DNA from: Streptomyces sp. NBC_01717
GTDB lineage: Bacteria; Actinomycetota; Actinomycetes; Streptomycetales; Streptomycetaceae
Assembly (NCBI RefSeq): GCF_036248255.1
Contig: NZ_CP109178.1
Location: 7,321,001 to 7,385,000 of the forward strand
DNA: 64,000 bases
Direction: 5' to 3'
Shown: positions 61,030-64,000 of the stretch, one piece after another
Layout of the letters: each line of letters starts with the position of its first letter
How positions within the stretch are numbered: position 1 is the stretch's first letter
Notes under the pieces: model-generated
Database searches by the model: none
Told to the model about the DNA's origin: nothing
What the model saw: the letters and a program-made list of their open reading frames with translations, nothing else
Translations under genes and position numbers: made by a program

Positions 61030-64000
61030 TCAGTTCGTGGGGGGCGGGGCCAGGACCAGCAGTGCCGTGCCCGGTTCCACCTGGGCACCCGGCCGGGTGA
61101 GGATCTCCACGACGATGCCGTCCGCCGGGGCGTGGACCCGGGACTCCATCTTCATCGCCTCCAGTGCGAGAAGAGGCTGACCCGCCGTCACCGTGTCGCC
61201 CGCGGCGACGTTCAGCTGCCAGACCGACGCCGCGAACTCGGCCTCCACCAGCCGGCCGCCCGACGGCACCGTCACTTCGGCCGCCGGTGGCGCGGGTTCC
61301 GTGGCGGCCTCCGCCCGCGCGAACTCGCCGGCCGCCTCCCAGGCGTCCCGTTCCGCCGAGAAGGCGGCGCCCTGACGGGTGCGGAACCCGGCGATCGAGT
61401 CGGCGTTGTCGGCCAGGAACTTCTCGTACCGCGCCAGGGAGAACTCGCCCTCCTCGATGCGCGGTACGAACCGGCCCGACGCGATGTCCGCGCGGAGCTC
61501 CAGGAGTTCGTCCGCCTCCACCGGGTACCACTTGATCCGGTCGAAGAACCTCAGCAGCCACGGTGAGCCGGGCTCGAAAGCGCCGCGCTGCTGCCACCCC
61601 GACCACACCTGGGTGGTGCGCCCGACGAACTGGTAACCGCCCGGCCCCTCCATCCCGTAGATGCAGAGATAGGCGCCGCCGATGCCGACCGAGTTCTCCG
61701 CCGTCCAGGTGCGGGCCGGGTTGTACTTGGTGGTGACCAGACGGTGCCGGGGGTCGAGCGGGGTGGCTACCGGTGCGCCCAGATAGACGTCGCCGAGCCC
61801 CAGCACCAGATACTCGGCGTCGAAGACCGTGCGGTACACGTCGTCGACCGAGTCCAGGCCGTTGACCCGGCGGATGAACTCGATGTTCCACGGGCACCAG
61901 GGGGCGTCGTCGCGTACCCCCGCCATATAGCGGGCGATGGCCTCGCGGGTCGCCGGATCGTCCCAGGACAGCGGCAGATGCACGGTCCGCGACGGCACGG
62001 TCAGAGCGTCCGTGGGCGGGAGCGCCGCCTCGGTGGCGTGGAGGAGTGCCAGGAGCCGGTGCTGGGGGAGTAGTTCCGGATCCGTCTGGATCTGGAGCGA
62101 GCGGATGCCGGGTGTGAGGCCGGTGATGCCGGGTACGGCCGCCGCGGTCAGCGCCTCCATCAGGGCGTGCACCCGCATCCGCAGGGCCAGGTCCAGCTGC
62201 ATCGGGCCGTACTCGACCAGCACGTTGTCGTCGCCGCTGCGGCGGTACGTGACATCGTCGCTCCGGTACAGGATGCCGCCGTCGACGATGTCCGGGCGCC
62301 GCTCGCCGGTGATCGTCACCGGTGTGAAGCTGACCGTGTCGCCGGGCCGTAGCTGGCCCAGCTTCCACCGTTCGCCCGTCACCACGGTCGCCGGGCAGAC
62401 GAAGCCGCCCAGCGACGGCCCGTCGGGGCCGAGCAGCACAGGCATGTCTCCCGTGTAGTCGACGGCGCCCACCGAGTACGGCGTGTCATGGATGTTCGAG
62501 GGGTGGAGTCCGGCCTCGCCGCCGTCGGTGCGGGCCCAGCGCGGCTTGGGGCCGACCAGCCGGACACCGGTGCGGGCCGAGTTGAAGTGGACCTTCCAGT
62601 CGGCGGCGTAGAAGTCGTGGATGTCCTCCTCGGTGAAGAACTCCGGTGCGGCGTGCGGGCCTTCGGCCGCGCCTATCTGCCAGCTGCCACCGATGTGCGG
62701 ACGGTCGGACTCCGGTACGGGGGCGCTCGGGGTACGCGCCGCGCCGCCGTGCAGGACGTCGCCCGTGCGCAGGGCCCGGCCGCCGTGTCCGCCGAAGCCG
62801 CCGAGGGTGAAGGTCGCCGCGCTGCCTAGGAAGCCGGGCACGTCCAGGCCGCCGCCGGCGAAGAGGACGTACGTACGCAGACCGTGTCCGTCCGGTGCGC
62901 CGACCGCGAGTGTGGAGCCCGCCGGGACGGTGAAGGGTTCCCACAGGGCGACCGGTTCGCCGTCGACCGTCACGGCGGCGGGTGCGCCCGTGACACAGAC
63001 CGTGGTCGGGTGGGTGAACCGCAGGGCCGGGCCCTGGAGCGTGCATTCGAGACCGGGTGCGCCCGCGTCATTGCCGAGCGCGGTGTTGCCGAGGCGGAAC
63101 GACAGGTCGTCCATCGGGCCCGACGGCGGGACGCCGACCTGCCAGTAGCCCGTGCGGCCGGGCCAGTCCTGCACCGTGGTGAGGGTGCCGCCGGAGACCA
63201 CCTCGATGCGCGGGGTCGGGTCGCTGACGGTGGCGAGCGTGGCCGTGGAGTGCGTGGCGGTGTGGACCCGGTCATCGGCCAGAGCGGCCCGTACCAGTCC
63301 GAGGTTGGTCTCGATGCCGTCGATCCGGGTGGCGGCGAGTGCCGTGTCCAGCCGTGCGAGGGCGTCGGCGCGGTCGGTGCCGTACGCGACGACCTTCGCC
63401 AGCATCGGGTCGTACGACGTCGTCACCTCCGTCCCCGTCTCGACCCAGGTGTCGACACGGACTCCCTCGGGGAACGCGACCCGGGTCAGCAGGCCCGCGC
63501 CTGGGCGGTGGTCGCGGGTCGGGTCCTCGGCGTAGACCCGGGCCTCGACGGCATGGCCGCGCGGCGTATCCGGTTCGCGTACGACGTCCGTGTCGCCCTG
63601 GGCGAGGCGCAGCATCCACTCGACGAGGTCGACGCCGTAGATCTCCTCGGTGACCGGGTGTTCGACCTGGAGGCGGGTGTTGACCTCCAGGAAGTACGCC
63701 TCCGCGCGCGCCGCGTCGTAGACGAACTCCACCGTGCCCGCCGAGCGGTAGTCGACCGCCGCGCACAGATCCTGGGCGGACGCGGCCAGTTGTTCACGGA
63801 CGTGCGGCGGCAGCCCCGGGGCGGGGGCTTCCTCCAAAACCTTCTGGTTGCGGCGCTGCAGGGAGCAGTCGCGGTCGCCGAAGGTCACCACCCGGCCCCG
63901 GCCGTCGCCGAAGACCTGAACCTCGACATGGCGGGCGTCCTCCACGAGGCGTTCGAGGAAGACACCGGCGGAGGAGAAGGACGCGGCGGCGACCCGCTGC
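61030..64000 (-). CDS. Urea carboxylase, N-terminus outside window
   Basis: This is a biotin enzyme that carboxylates urea to allophanate using ATP and bicarbonate. The 5' end lies beyond the right edge, and the frame is open to base 64000. Visible in order are the second half of the biotin carboxylase (ATP-grasp) domain (RHVEVQVFGDG, FLEVNTRLQVEHPVTEE) and the biotin carboxylase C-terminal domain. Then come the KipI/KipA-like carboxyltransferase halves (VVSGGTLTTVQDWPGRTGYW and AKYNPARTW-type segments, here TKYNPARTWTAENSVG). A C-terminal biotinyl domain has the biotin lysine in LALEAMKMESRV. With the adjacent allophanate hydrolase this is the two-protein urea amidolyase system. Confidence 0.93.
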   Translation of the reverse strand, partial: QRVAAASFSSAGVFLERLVEDARHVEVQVFGDGRGRVVTFGDRDCSLQRRNQKVLEEAPAPGLPPHVREQLAASAQDLCAAVDYRSAGTVEFVYDAARAEAYFLEVNTRLQVEHPVTEEIYGVDLVEWMLRLAQGDTDVVREPDTPRGHAVEARVYAEDPTRDHRPGAGLLTRVAFPEGVRVDTWVETGTEVTTSYDPMLAKVVAYGTDRADALARLDTALAATRIDGIETNLGLVRAALADDRVHTATHSTATLATVSDPTPRIEVVSGGTLTTVQDWPGRTGYWQVGVPPSGPMDDLSFRLGNTALGNDAGAPGLECTLQGPALRFTHPTTVCVTGAPAAVTVDGEPVALWEPFTVPAGSTLAVGAPDGHGLRTYVLFAGGGLDVPGFLGSAATFTLGGFGGHGGRALRTGDVLHGGAARTPSAPVPESDRPHIGGSWQIGAAEGPHAAPEFFTEEDIHDFYAADWKVHFNSARTGVRLVGPKPRWARTDGGEAGLHPSNIHDTPYSVGAVDYTGDMPVLLGPDGPSLGGFVCPATVVTGERWKLGQLRPGDTVSFTPVTITGERRPDIVDGGILYRSDDVTYRRSGDDNVLVEYGPMQLDLALRMRVHALMEALTAAAVPGITGLTPGIRSLQIQTDPELLPQHRLLALLHATEAALPPTDALTVPSRTVHLPLSWDDPATREAIARYMAGVRDDAPWCPWNIEFIRRVNGLDSVDDVYRTVFDAEYLVLGLGDVYLGAPVATPLDPRHRLVTTKYNPARTWTAENSVGIGGAYLCIYGMEGPGGYQFVGRTTQVWSGWQQRGAFEPGSPWLLRFFDRIKWYPVEADELLELRADIASGRFVPRIEEGEFSLARYEKFLADNADSIAGFRTRQGAAFSAERDAWEAAGEFARAEAATEPAPPAAEVTVPSGGRLVEAEFAASVWQLNVAAGDTVTAGQPLLALEAMKMESRVHAPADGIVVEILTRPGAQVEPGTALLVLAPPPTN

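Overview
This window is high-GC actinobacterial DNA with Streptomyces character. It encodes a long chaplin with a class E sortase signal, mycothiol ligase MshC, a complete Pup-proteasome locus, a gyl glycerol regulon, and many GTG starts. Gene content and order match what I remember of the S. coelicolor chromosome from the chpC chaplin through mshC, gylR/glpFKD, metH, arc/dop/pup/prcBA/pafA and tatAC. That comparison is from memory, not from an alignment. I see no rRNA, tRNA, CRISPR array, transposase, integrase or prophage.

Layout. Bases 1-4.7 kb hold the chaplin C-terminus, a small DUF5703 protein, an unknown acidic protein, and an aldo/keto reductase translationally coupled to a RecD-like protein that has lost its ATPase motifs. 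Bases 4.8-11.7 kb hold an F420-type oxidoreductase with a palindromic operator, a diiron ferritin-like protein, CorA, and a three-gene actinobacterial module (histidine phosphatase, DUF3090 zinc protein, PI3/4-kinase-like protein) leading into mshC. Bases 11.8-22.9 kb look accessory: a secreted GH31 glycosidase, a PAC2 protein, and a sugar-acid operon (L-fuconate dehydratase, SDR dehydrogenase, CUT2 ABC transporter) with a FadR-type GntR regulator. Matching palindromes lie at the regulator and at the operon promoter.

Bases 23.2-28.2 kb carry the gyl regulon on the minus strand (gylR, then glpF-glpK-glpD), with a GylR-like site in front of each unit. Bases 28.5-39.6 kb carry metH, a HAD phosphatase, an orphan oligopeptide-binding lipoprotein, an orphan LuxR-type response regulator, a small RecB-family nuclease, a site-2 protease, TrmI and a secreted hypothetical protein.

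Bases 39.6-53.9 kb are the Pup-proteasome region: ferredoxin, arc, dop, pup, an endonuclease VII-like small ORF, prcB, prcA, a LacI/MFS pair, pafA, two FKBP isomerases, pafB, pafC and two small conserved genes. Dop deamidates Pup, which here ends in GGQ. PafA ligates it to targets, ARC unfolds them and PrcBA degrades them. PafBC is known elsewhere as a DNA-damage regulator. Bases 54.1-59.2 kb hold tatA, tatC, a lipid-kinase-like protein and a large HelY/Mtr4-type helicase. Bases 59.4-64 kb hold allophanate hydrolase and a urea carboxylase that runs off the right edge; together they form the ATP-dependent urea amidolyase route.

Most genes are ordinary core genes. The parts most worth following up are the kinase/phosphatase/zinc module beside mshC, the RecD-like pseudo-helicase, the nuclease-like ORF between pup and prcB, and several perfect palindromic operators.
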